Below the pieces are notes generated by a model, which was not told the origin of the DNA, searched no databases, and was given only the letters and a program-made list of their open reading frames with translations. The position numbers and the translations under genes were made by a program. A stretch of 64,000 bases of DNA from Ananas comosus. Lineage: Eukaryota > Streptophyta > Magnoliopsida > Poales > Bromeliaceae. The DNA is taken from NCBI RefSeq assembly GCF_001540865.1, contig NC_033625.1:8543804-8607803 (forward strand), read 5' to 3'. Below are positions 52,301-61,562 of the stretch, in pieces. Position 1 is the first letter of the stretch; the number at the start of each line of letters is the position of its first letter.

Positions 52301-53025
52301 TTGTCACCTAATTCGCCCTTCAACTGGTCAAAAACGTACTGTGCGAGAGTAGTCTTCCCGACCCCCGGGCGACCGACTATGGCAATTATAGGTATAGGTG
52401 CGCCTGCTGCAGGTTCCGTTTTCAAAAGCCGAATGATTTCTTCACGATTTTTGTCGCGGCCGAACACTTTCGGCGGAGGCAGCGAGGTGGTCTCTCTACT
52501 CCTGTCGGGGACTGCAGCTGTCTGGTCGGGCTGGGCGCCTAACAAAGTGCGGAGTTTCTCGGCTTCGCCGGCGATCTTTTCAAGCTTGTTCAGGCTTCGC
52601 TTCAGCTTGATCTTTTGAGGCGACAGTATATCCCGACCGCCTTTTAAGACAGGTATAACCCATTTCACATGTTTTGGTATGTGAAAAAAAGAACGTACCG
52701 GATTACTTCGCCTCTTACTGCTCCTTGCTGCCCCCGCAGCCTTGCGTTTGAGGCGGTCGTAGTTGAGGAGGTCCAGCGCGTCCTCCGCGCCGTCGTAAGC
52801 GTCTTTCAGCCTCTGCAGCCAGCCCTCCACCTTCCTCCGGTGCGGGCTGTCTTCCGCCTTCTCGATCACCGATTTCAGCACCGGGAGGACGTTTCGCTCC
52901 ATCTCTTCCAGCTTCTTATCCGCGTTGATGCCTAAGCTGGCGAAGCCTTCGTCGAGCAGCATCTTCACGAGGGGAGACGCCACCCATCCCAGCGCTGCTA
53001 CTCCGATCGATTCTAGTACTGGCAT
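49369..53025 (-). CDS. CC-NB-LRR (NLR) immune receptor with degenerate GLPL and MHD motifs
   Basis: A single open frame of 1218 codons, typical length for the class. Domains: Rx-type coiled coil (1-165) with an EDVID-like AYDGAEDALDLL (76-87); NB-ARC (about 188-550) with P-loop GRPGVGKTT (218-226), kinase-2 FLLVIDDVW (301-309), RNBS-B KILVTSQT (331-338), RNBS-D CFSYCSLYP (462-470) and LWMAQGFI; then LRRs to the C-terminus. Two key motifs are altered: GLPLA reads KDPTA (402-406) and MHD reads LHE (537-539). An acidic 8-residue repeat (LNLEDSE, three to four times) interrupts the early LRRs, and about 100 non-LRR residues near 890-990 separate two LRR blocks, as in many monocot NLRs. It acts in the cytoplasm or at membranes, sensing pathogen effectors. 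Start at 53025 fits the family (MPVLESIGVAALGWVASPLV). The altered motifs could change nucleotide control. Confidence 0.95.
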   Translation of the reverse strand: MPVLESIGVAALGWVASPLVKMLLDEGFASLGINADKKLEEMERNVLPVLKSVIEKAEDSPHRRKVEGWLQRLKDAYDGAEDALDLLNYDRLKRKAAGAARSSKRRSNPVRSFFHIPKHVKWVIPVLKGGRDILSPQKIKLKRSLNKLEKIAGEAEKLRTLLGAQPDQTAAVPDRSRETTSLPPPKVFGRDKNREEIIRLLKTEPAAGAPIPIIAIVGRPGVGKTTLAQYVFDQLKGELGDKQHFDPIMWVYASRNFSASEIMKEIILQASTASEPQDLGNLNSLQALQLKISEKINAKKFLLVIDDVWCHENDWDTLFICLSKCCLPGSKILVTSQTDDAPTKIGAANGAAVEYICRLEDLAENDFVDLFIHYALPSGKFDSHLREELKEECKTIAEKLYKDPTAAKMVGDTIAPQLARRLGSQGNLHAYLRKIADKDWSGDRTKALMWSYQHLPAHLQRCFSYCSLYPRGHTFEALELVQLWMAQGFIKPDDPNERVEDAGDGYLNELVPRFYIQHSTIVHYFFESENHGSYYTLHELLYDLAEKVTRNYCVRIEGNRQSEIPSTIRHLCIPANKLNENKEEICKLEKLRTLIVTGERINSKGDVATGISNSLKQFSLKKLRVLVLGLNLEDSELNLEDSELNLKDSELNLENLAKFISEMKHLRILQVSSTGKCVLPESVSTLYQLQVLEVKNASSLPKFLNNLVSLRYLQPSGIAEIGKLTSLQGLENFLVKRKEGYELEQLQNLNELRGRLCIDNLENVESKDSAIAANLKEKKHLDTLRLEWRKPRYGKDNVNSNLDAEILAGLQLPPNLTGLHLDGYRGQSWLSWPENQTSNIQKLALRRCQMLQELPPMDQLYPCCRSLELLHLYRLEALHTLPPILENFTIICAPFLTFVTNEDLQLSQDDKRSVREVMRNRTQEWFRHQYKDELVFREVRNYIEGRMNGRECSNIAPAADADIAAVWGRWLETHERKTELIYSRQNEAKLLLPSTITMVWLEGCNITDDAFSVCLQQNLPFLTKLFLEDLEMITRLPSADVLANLKSLQTLSLTDCWALTSLGGIGSLPCLTDLILSGCPCLDSETAFLSSSLQSIHFQSCAVVDVILANADLPRLSELWIDQCHMRTASLQFGNLRSLHSLSIWDCSGVSSLVDLQELRSLEFLFLRNCSKLQSVTNLPGSLKSFVIHGCPLLEEGSVNTDPISGVRMLGGISVDDN
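51061..51140 (-). repeat. 24-bp tandem repeat inside the NLR gene
   Basis: Three and a half copies of a 24-bp unit (plus strand agatttaactccgaatcttct) encode LNLEDSE repeats. The unit keeps frame. Confidence 0.9.
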
Positions 53026-53218
53026 GGTTGTGTTGCAACTAACAATCGTAGGAATAGAAAATTAAAAATATAAAACCAGAGAGTAAATAAATTAATTAGA
53101 TGAGAAGAATGAATGATTGATTGTACGGTCATACATCATACATAGTGCATTGACTTGACTTGACACGCACAAGTCAATCTAAACTTATTAAAATCCTTCT
53201 TACAAATTTAATTAACAG
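53026..53218 (-). promoter_or_regulatory. Proximal upstream region of the NLR gene
   Basis: AT-rich, holding the likely core promoter and leader. No motif I would insist on. Confidence 0.35.
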
Positions 53219-53623
53219 TAAAAGTATTTATAAAATAAAAAAATAAAATTCCCTACCATAGTATGGCACAAAATAAAAAACTCTATCCTTATTAAGAAGG
53301 CGACAGGGCTCAAGTAATTAAGTTTGTCTGTTTTTTTTAATATTTTCGTGTAAATTTAATTCTTCTCCGTCAGTAACTCTAATTAAGTAGAGTTTTTATC
53401 TTGCGAAATTATTTGGAGACTTGAACGTGTTCCGACCGAAGATATTATAATTTTTTTATATTTAGATTCTGTAATATATTTTAACATTATTATGAATAAG
53501 CCTAAAATTTAATATGATCAATGAATTTTGATGTGGTTTCATGTGACCGGTTAGGTAATAACATTAATTATCTGTACTATCTTATTGACTTGACTTACTA
53601 AACAGTGACAATAGATACTACCT
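53219..53623. repeat. Duplicated segment A upstream of the NLR gene
   Basis: It matches 54639-55017 in direct orientation over about 0.4 kb (aaaagtatttataaaataaa, ccttattaa.aaggcgaca, agtaactctaattaa, gatgtggtttcatg, taggtaataacattaatta). Not coding. Confidence 0.85.
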
Positions 53624-53647
53624 TTTCTTTTATATATATATATATAT

Positions 53648-54184
53648 AGTCCGGCTACTATACTCTTATTAGTATGATCACTTTCGTACTCATAAGTCGT
53701 TTTCGATAATAGAATTTTCTAATCGACGATCCATACCATTAAATATTTTATAGAATATTTAAAATTTCTAGAAATCAAATTTCATAATTTTTCGACATCA
53801 TTTACCTTATAATCAAAAGCTCACAAAATTGACAATTTTTTACGACCGGTATGAAATACTTACTACTTTAACGGTGCAAAAGAATTGGAATAGGTTGATT
53901 TTTTGATAGAAAATTCTATTCACTAACTAGATAAAGATCAATAACTCCGATCTTAAATTGAAGAATCCGATCATCCATTTTTAAGACGTTCGATTTTGAC
54001 CGTTCATTTTATGCCCGCTTGATGGACTTTATTATGATTTCGAAAAATTACGAAATTTATTTTCTAGAAGTTTCAAATACTCTAGATCATATTTAATAGA
54101 GTGGATCATCGATTTTGAAGCTCCATCATCAAAAACAACTTATAAGTACGAAGGGCCCAATACCCATAAGAGTATAGTAGCCAT
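53648..54184. mobile_element. Fold-back MITE, 540-bp subfamily
   Basis: Ends ggctactatactctta / taagagtatagtagcc. The two halves are extended imperfect inverted repeats (aaatttctagaaatcaaatt on the left against aatttattttctagaagttt on the right). Flanked by TA tracts. Other copies: 55366-55906, 55914-56453, 56522-57062. Confidence 0.75.
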
Positions 54185-54211
54185 ACTATATATATATATA
54201 TATATATATAT

Positions 54212-54439
54212 AGAATTAGGCTGAAATACTATCAATAACATCAAACTATTGGTGCTATTGATTTTTTAACCCTTGAATTGAAAAATGTGCGGTTAAGATG
54301 ATGTGGGCCCTTTAGGGTTAAGTGGGTGGTTGGTTGAATAGTACAATTTAACGGGTAAAAATAATCAAAGAGTTAAATCTAACGATGAAAAACTCGATAG
54401 CACTAAATCCTTGGTGCTATCGATAGTATACCAGTCGAA

Positions 54440-54441
<2 letters not shown>
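54212..54441. mobile_element. Micron-like MITE
   Basis: It has the interior gtgcggttaagatgatgtgg and ends with gctatcgatagtata. Flanked by TA and CT tracts. Confidence 0.7.
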
Positions 54442-54472
<31 letters not shown>

Positions 54473-54481
54473 GAGAGAGAG

Positions 54482-54638
54482 CTAAGCTGGTATACTATCG
54501 GTAGTACGGAGGCCTTCGTTCTATCAAGTTGTTTTCAATGATGCGGCTTCTAAATCGACGATCGGTTCCGTTAGACTTAATTTATATTATTAAAAATATT
54601 TAAAAATTAAATTTTATAATTTTTCGATATTATTTCAT
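54482..54638. mobile_element. Left end of a fold-back MITE, truncated
   Basis: It matches the first 155 bases of the copy at 55366, then switches abruptly to duplicated segment B. Confidence 0.65.
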
Positions 54639-55017
54639 AAAAGTATTTATAAAATAAAAAAATAAAATTCAATACTATAGTAATGCTCAAAATAATAAAA
54701 TTTATCCTTATTAACAAGGCGACACGGCTGAAGTAATTAAGTTTGCCCTTTTTTTTAATATTCTTGTGTAAATTTAATTCTTCTCCCTCAGTAACTCTAA
54801 TTAAATAGAGTCTCCATTTTGCGAAATGTGTTTCGGTGGAAGATATTATAAACTTTTTATATTTGAAATCTGTAATATATTTTAACATTATTATGAATAG
54901 GCCTAAAAATTTAAGATGACCTTGGATGTGGTTTCATGGGTTCGGTTAGGTAATAACATTAATTATATGTACTATCTTATTTACTTGACTGAGTGAACAA
55001 TGATGATAAATACTACG
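54639..55017. repeat. Duplicated segment B
   Basis: Direct copy of 53219-53623, more diverged by small indels. The 93-codon minus ORF across it is AT-rich and unsupported. Confidence 0.85.
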
Positions 55018-55365
55018 TACCTACTCTAGATAGCAACTCTCTCAGATAAAGTTCTCAAGCCTGTTGGGTTTAGTCTACATTAGTTGCCTAAGAATTTCCT
55101 CTTGCTCTGAAAGATTCTTCAGTTTCTCCCAATCTATACTGCTAATTGTTTTCTCATGTTATCCGCTTTATTTATTTTATTTTATAAAAATAAATATAGC
55201 TGAAAACGTGAATAAATTAGGATTTGAACTTGGGACCTTGGGTACCAACCATCAAGCTCTTTTCCACTTGTGCTAGGAACGGTCGGTACCTACTGCTAAT
55301 TGTTAGCGACCCAAAATAATTTTAATGATTGTGGTAAACCGTGAATATATATATATATATATATA
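55018..55365. other. Short spacer
   Basis: Contains gaacttgggaccttgggtac, a strip often seen in plant repeats. No gene recognised. Confidence 0.4.
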
Positions 55366-56450
55366 ATAGATGTCTCTACTATGCTATCGTAGCACGGAGC
55401 GCTCCGTGCTACCAAGTTGTTTTCGATGATGCGGTTTCCAAATCGACGATCGGCTCGTTAGACTGATCTACACTATTGAAAGTATTTGGAAACTAAATTT
55501 TAAATTTTTTGGACATCATTTGACTAGTGATCAAAAGATCTCAAAATTGCAATTTAATGGCCGATGTGGTGTGTTTGTGAGTTTAACGGTGTAAAACAAT
55601 CCAAATGCGATGAAAATTTATAGAAAATTCTTTCACTATTTAGAGTAAGATCAGTATATCTGATCTTAAATTTAAATCTTTTATCATCATTTTTCATGAG
55701 ATTTTATTTTCAGCCGTTCAATTTAGACTACTTGTTTGATAGTAAATGATATCGAAAAATTATGAAATTTAGTTTCTAAATACTTTCAATAGTGTAGATC
55801 AAGTCTAACGGAGGCGATCGTCGATTGGAAGCCGCATCATCGAAAACAAACTTGGTAGCACGGAAGTCTCTCGTGGTACCGGAAGTAAGTAGCCTAGTTC
55901 TATATATATATATATAGTCCGGCTACTATATACTCTTATGAGTACAATCGCCTTCGTATTCATAAGTCGTTTTCGATGATAGAACTTTCGAATCGACGAT
56001 TCATATCGTTAAAAATTATCTAGAGCATTTAAAACTTCTAGAAATCAAATTTTATAATTTTTTGACATCATTTACCTCACGATCAAAATGTCACAAAATT
56101 GATAATTTTTAACGGTCGGTATGAAATATTTATTACTTTAACAGTGTAAAAGAATTAGAATAGGTTGAATTTTTAATAGAAAATTCTATTCACTGTCTAG
56201 ATAAAGATCAATAACTCCGATCTTAAATTGAAGGATCCGATCACCCATTTTTAGGACATTGTTTGTTTTGACCATTCACTTTATGCCCGTTTGATAGATT
56301 TTATTATGATTTCGATTACGAAATTTATTTTTTAAAAGTTTCAAATACTCTAGATTATATGTAACGAAGTGGATCGTCGATTCAGAAGCTCCATTATCAA
56401 AAATAATTTATGAGTACGAAGGGCTCTATATTCATAAAAGTATAGTAGGC

Positions 56451-56526
<76 letters not shown>

Positions 56527-57062
56527 GTCTACTATACTATCATAGTACCGGAGTTTCGGTACTATAGTCTTATTTTCAATTTTAGGATGTTCAAATTAAC
56601 AATCCACACAGTTAAATATGATCTAGGGTATATGAAGTTCTTAAGAATAAAATTTTAATTTTTTTCGACATCGTTTACTAAGTAAATAAATTATGTCAAA
56701 ATGAACGGTGGAAATTAAATCATCTTTAAAATTTGAGCATAGGACTTTTAAATTCAAGATCAAGAATGTTAACCTTAATCTAGATAGTTTAAAGTATTTT
56801 CTATCAAAATTTGAAGAAATTTAGATTCTTCTACACCGTTAAACTGCAAACTCGTCATAGTAGCCATTGAAAATTGACAATTTTGAAATGGTTTGATCAT
56901 AAAGTAAACTATGTTGAAAAAATATAAAATTTTATTTCTAAAAATTTTAAATACCCTAAATCAATTTTAACGGTGTGGATCGTTGATTTAAACACCCGAA
57001 GATCAAAAACGAGACCATCGTACCAGATCCCCTGTATTATAGATAGTATAGGAGACTAGCTC
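55366..57062. mobile_element. Three fold-back MITEs in a row
   Basis: Copies at about 55366-55906, 55914-56453 and 56522-57062, each near 540 bp, separated by TA or CT microsatellites. Interiors share ttgacatcattta, gatcttaaattgaa and a mirrored 3' half; they differ enough to be separate subfamilies. Confidence 0.75.
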
Positions 57063-57095
57063 TCTCTCTCTCTCTATATATATCTATATATATAT

Positions 57096-57871
57096 GAACT
57101 AGGTTGGAATACTATCAATAGCACCAAGTGTTTAGTGCTATTAGGTTTTCGGCTCTTAGATGAAAAAATGAATGGTTAGGATGACATAAGCCTCATAGGG
57201 TTGAGTGAGTTATTGGTTGAATAGTATAATCTAACTAATAGGGGTGTAATGTGGGCCGTGCCGGGCCGGCACGACCCACAGTTTTCGGGCCGAAACAGGC
57301 TAGTGGCCGGCCCGGGCCGGCCCGAATTCAATTTCAGGCCGTGCCGGGCCGGGCCCGAGTTGCCTAGCTTCCAGCCCGGCACGGCATTTTGGCCCGGAGG
57401 GCACGAGCCATGCTGAGCCGGGCCGTGCTTCGGAAAATATTTATTTTAAATTTTTTTTAAAAAAATTAGTTTAAATTTAATTAAATCACTAAAAAGTTAT
57501 AAAAATAATTATAATATATAACTTTTTAAAAAATTAAATAGATTTGTATTGCTTTTTTTAAAAAAAAATTTCAATGCGAGCGTGGAGAAGGGACCGGGGG
57601 AATGGCGCGGCACGGCCCAGGCCATGCCATGCCGGGCTGCCCGCCTCTCCTCGGCCCGGCACGGCCCAGGCCCGTTTCAGGCCGTGCCGTGCCGGGCCGT
57701 CGGGCCCCAGATAAGCGGCCCAGCACGGCCCGAAGAGCCTGCCAGGCCCGGCCCAGCCCGGGTGCTATAGTGGTCGTGCCGGGCCACGGCCCGACCCGTA
57801 GCCGTGCCGGACCGGGCGGCCCACGTGCCGCCCGACCCGTTTTACACCCCTAGCGAGGATCTAACATCAAT
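57096..57871. mobile_element. Micron-like MITE interrupted by a hAT-like element
   Basis: The MITE runs from aactaggttggaatactatc to aatctaac at 57235, and what looks like its continuation, ggatctaac, resumes at 57857. The rest of the MITE is not evident beyond about 57871, before the gap. Confidence 0.55.
57239..57852. mobile_element. 614-bp TIR element, TAGGGGTGTAA ends
   Basis: A perfect 11-bp inverted repeat TAGGGGTGTAA / TTACACCCCTA is followed by GC-rich subterminal repeats of gccgggccggcacg type. No transposase. Typical of non-autonomous hAT elements; the expected 8-bp target duplication is not obvious. Gly/Pro/Arg-rich ORFs inside are artefacts. Confidence 0.65.
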
Positions 57872-57950
57872 ATGTATAAGAACCAAAAACCAACACTATC
57901 TGTAGCTGGTATAACTCTAGATCAACAGCAAAACGAGATGGGATCTAACT

Positions 57951-58050
57951 NNNNNNNNNNNNNNNNNNNNNNNNNNNNNNNNNNNNNNNNNNNNNNNNNN
58001 NNNNNNNNNNNNNNNNNNNNNNNNNNNNNNNNNNNNNNNNNNNNNNNNNN
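57951..58050. other. Assembly gap (100 N)
   Basis: A run of exactly 100 N. Sequence before it is MITE-type and after it LTR-type, so order across it is unproven. Confidence 1.
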
Positions 58051-58720
58051 TTAAATCCGATGTAGAGTCTACTGCAAAATCCTACTCGGCGAAGCTCTAT
58101 GAAAAGGCTTTAGCCTCTCGCCGTATCAAACATAGCCGGCCCGATTTTGCCGAGAACTTCACGTCGGTTCGCGAACGAATGCCAAAATCGACTTCGCCCC
58201 GCGTTTGGGACCGCTATCAATAGGGTTTCCAGCGCTTCAAATGAGATCAACTCTCGTATCTTTACAAAACCCCAATTTGGAACCCTAGATTTAGCACCTA
58301 TACGCGAAACCACCCCTTAATCCCTAAGATTCTTGGGATTGACTTTTAGAAGGCTTGCTTAGGGTCCATTTTGACCCTTCCAAGGCATAAACCATAAAAC
58401 CCCCTAAGTTCTAGAAGCTAGGGTTTAGTGCTTACTCAAGAGCTACTCCAATGGGAAGAGGAAGGGAGATGAGTCTCAAGCCTTCCTAAATTGATCTCCT
58501 TCTTCTCTCCTTCCTTATCTTTCCCCTCTTCTTCTTCCTCTCCTTCTTGTTCTTTCATCTCTCTTCATTTCCTTTTAAGAGAGAGAGAGAGCAAGAGAGA
58601 AATAAGAGTGAGCAGAGAGGAATGAGAGAGGTGTGAGGAGGGAGAGAGAGGGCCTCAGCCACTCAATATAAAGCCATTTTGCATTATAGACCCTCAACTT
58701 TTAACTCCTTGCACAGCCCC
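58051..58720 (-). repeat. LTR fragment, minus orientation
   Basis: Reversed, it resembles LTR1 at about 11330-11760: a gcaaaatggc region, a long CT-rich leader (cattcctctctgctc, ctctctctctctc), GA-rich sequence, then the start of a leader intron-like stretch. Confidence 0.45.
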
Positions 58721-58724
58721 TCAC

Positions 58725-59030
58725 TGGGCTCCGTTTTCCGCGGCGGAGGGACCGGTCTCCCCGACTTGGGACCGGTCCCCGAGAGCTTCCCTCGGGCGCA
58801 CGCGTTCGGGAACCGGTCTCTCCCCGGGAGACCGGTCCTCCCTTGAGAGACCGGTCCCCGAGAGCTTGATTTTCAGGACTTAGCCAATTTTTGGCATCTC
58901 TCGCTGGGTCCACGTTCGGGAACCGGTCCCTCCCTGCCAGGGACCGGTTGCATCACGCAACCCCGCTACAACCAGCCAGGGGAACCGGTCTCTCACCTGC
59001 AGAGACCGGTCCCCGAGAGCAACTTCTGCC
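58725..59030. repeat. Cluster of gggaccggtc palindromes
   Basis: About ten ACCGGT-centred words (ggaccggtctcc, gagaccggtccccgag, gggaaccggtctctc) occur in 300 bp on both strands. Not coding. Confidence 0.7.
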
Positions 59031-59219
59031 CAATGACGCCATTTGCCTCATTTGCTCTCGCGGACTCAACTCCAAGGCACTTTTTGTGCTTTGGACATTC
59101 CCAACTCCCACAAAGGGTATTCTCTCGACAGTCAGTCGATCCTGGATGGAGTGCAATCCTCATATTTCGAGAATTCACTTCCTTACAGCAAGGGTGTTTT
59201 TGCATTTGTGGACTTCTTA

Positions 59220-61562
59220 TATTATCACCCACGCCCTTGAGGCCTCCCCTGAGCTCACCAGCAGCAAGAGGAGAGGTAAGGGAGCCCTCCACACTCTCCT
59301 CTTTGATTTTCTTGGTTTTTATTTGGATTTAGAGAGATTAAAACCTCTCTTTTTGCTCCTTTTTGGGTGTTGGAGGCTTTTCCACCATTGGAGCTTGGGA
59401 TTGGAGCTTGAGAGGAGGAAGATATCCACACTTGGTGAACTTAGAACCTTGTTGGAAGCTTCTAAGAGGTTAGTAGCTCATTCTCTTCCTCTAGATTTGA
59501 GTTTTGTTGCTTTTTGATGGTTGGAACCCTAGAATGAGGTTTTAGGGTTTATTTTGGGCATTTTGAATCTAGGGCTTTTGGAGCTAGATTCTTTGGTCTA
59601 GAACCTTCCTTGGGCTTGGATTGGAAGGATTCTAGCTCTCTTTTGGAGCTTAGGAGAGGATTGTTTCTCTTGAGGTGAGTTTTGGCCCTTTTGCTTCTAG
59701 GTTAATGATTGAGCTTTTTGCTCTTCGTTTCATTTGGGTAACCCCATTTTTGATGTTTCTAGGATACTAGAAAGCTTGTGGATACCTCCGTCCGGCGAAA
59801 CGAAGGTTTCGATTTTGGTGGGTTTGACCTAGCCTATAATATGAGAAATTCTCATATATGGTGATATATGTTTCGTAAATTGGAAAATCATGCAAATTCA
59901 TGTTACGTGTATTTATTATGATTTTTAGAATACTTAAAATGCCCATGTTACATGTAATAAAATTTTGGACCTCTATGTAGTAGAGAGTTGCTTGAGAGAC
60001 ATAGGGTTGCATTAGCGTTCTATATGAGACTTGGTTTCATGTTTCTATTGTGCAAATGAGCCTTGATACATGCATTCAAACTTACGTTTAATTGAGTGAT
60101 AACAAAATTGCCATATAGAGGCACCGAACTTGGTTATTATGTGACTTAGAGGGCTAATATCATCAAGCGGCATTGAGCTCGGGACATGGTTGAACCTAGT
60201 GAATAGGGCCATCGAGGGATTTGGAAACATATTGAACATTAAATTGTCTAAGTGTCATCAAGGGGCACTAGGCGTAACGAATGTTGAAACTTCACATTGT
60301 GACTTAAACTAGATCTTCGGGATGCTAGTGACTATACCATGTTAGAGACATGAGGATTGGATACTTGAGACTTGGACTATGCTTGCTTGCCATTTGTGCT
60401 CATTCGCACATGCTTGTGAGGGTCGCTCCCTACAAGCCGGCACTCCGGAGTTAGCCTACGCGACCTATGTTCGCTCGTGCGGTATTGAGAAGCCTACGGG
60501 GTCGAGTGGGACAGACACATTCCAAGAGTAGGGATGTTGGGCTACCACAGGCACTTAGGCGGCACAAGCTGGACTACCTTTGGTAGGTCCNNNNATTATT
60601 TACTTTGTTCGTTCATATGGGTTACAGGGTTTCGATACAGCACTCGTACAGTTTCATTAGGTTGATGATTCAGATAGATCAACACTAGTAAGTAAGAGTT
60701 GTGGCACAGCTAAAAGTAAAGGTTAATTCCTGGATGGTTTCCATCAGGTCGAACACGGCGGATTCACGGACACCATCGGGTTGTAGGGATGAGAACCTTA
60801 CACAGACAGGCATTGTAGTATACTTGGTTGCTTGATAGAGCTCATTCCCTATGTATTGACATACTGCATCGAGATGCTTACTTGTCGGTTATGATTGGAA
60901 CTTAATAGTCATGCTTTGGACATACTTATCATGATAGAGTAGATGTTCTATACTTTGACATCATGCCTACTTGAGACATAGTAGTATAGCATTTTATTTA
61001 TGCTTTCTTTCAGCAGTTCTTATACTCGCTCTTTATTTGCTTATTATTATTGTCGTTACTTACCCTTTTCTTTGGGGCTTAGTGGAGCTTGAGCTGAGGT
61101 CAGTAATTGCCCACTGGGAACTATAAATTATAGTTCTCACGCCCTCTTTTTCTCGATGTTTTTCAGAGTCTTCCACGCCGGGAGAGGCTAAGGACCGCAG
61201 GAAGGGAGTTGCTTCGAGCTAGCTTCCTTCGAGGACGATTTGATAGGTGGTCTACCTCTCGTTACTTTATTTTGTGAGAGGTCGAGAGTTGTACCCGTAT
61301 ATGTATAGAGACCACCATTTTTGTACTAGAGACAGATATTGTACTACTTTATGTCTTACTTTTACTTTTTGTTATGTTTCCTTTCCTCTGGTTATAGATG
61401 ATAGAACTTTACGCGCTCTGATATCATTAGTTGTCTTTTACCCCTTTTTTGTTCTATCTCTTGCTTTATTTCCACTGTTGTTGTAGACGCCTTATATGTG
61501 TAGACATATAGCGGGTCTGGGCATGCTACCGGGAGGGCCTCCGCCGGTCCCGGGGCGTGATA
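59220..61562 (+). repeat. LTR fragment, plus orientation (3' part)
   Basis: It shares with LTR1 the strips gggtcgctccctacaagc (60420) and cactccggagtt, the cccactgggaactataa...tagttctcac hairpin at about 61110-61140, and the end cggggcgtgata at 61562 (CA mutated to TA). Four N at 60591-60594 interrupt it. No PBS follows. Confidence 0.6.

Noticed and set aside
58891..59517. 208-codon plus ORF
   Set aside because: It lies across the ACCGGT cluster and LTR leader, and no domain is recognised; repeat translation is likelier.
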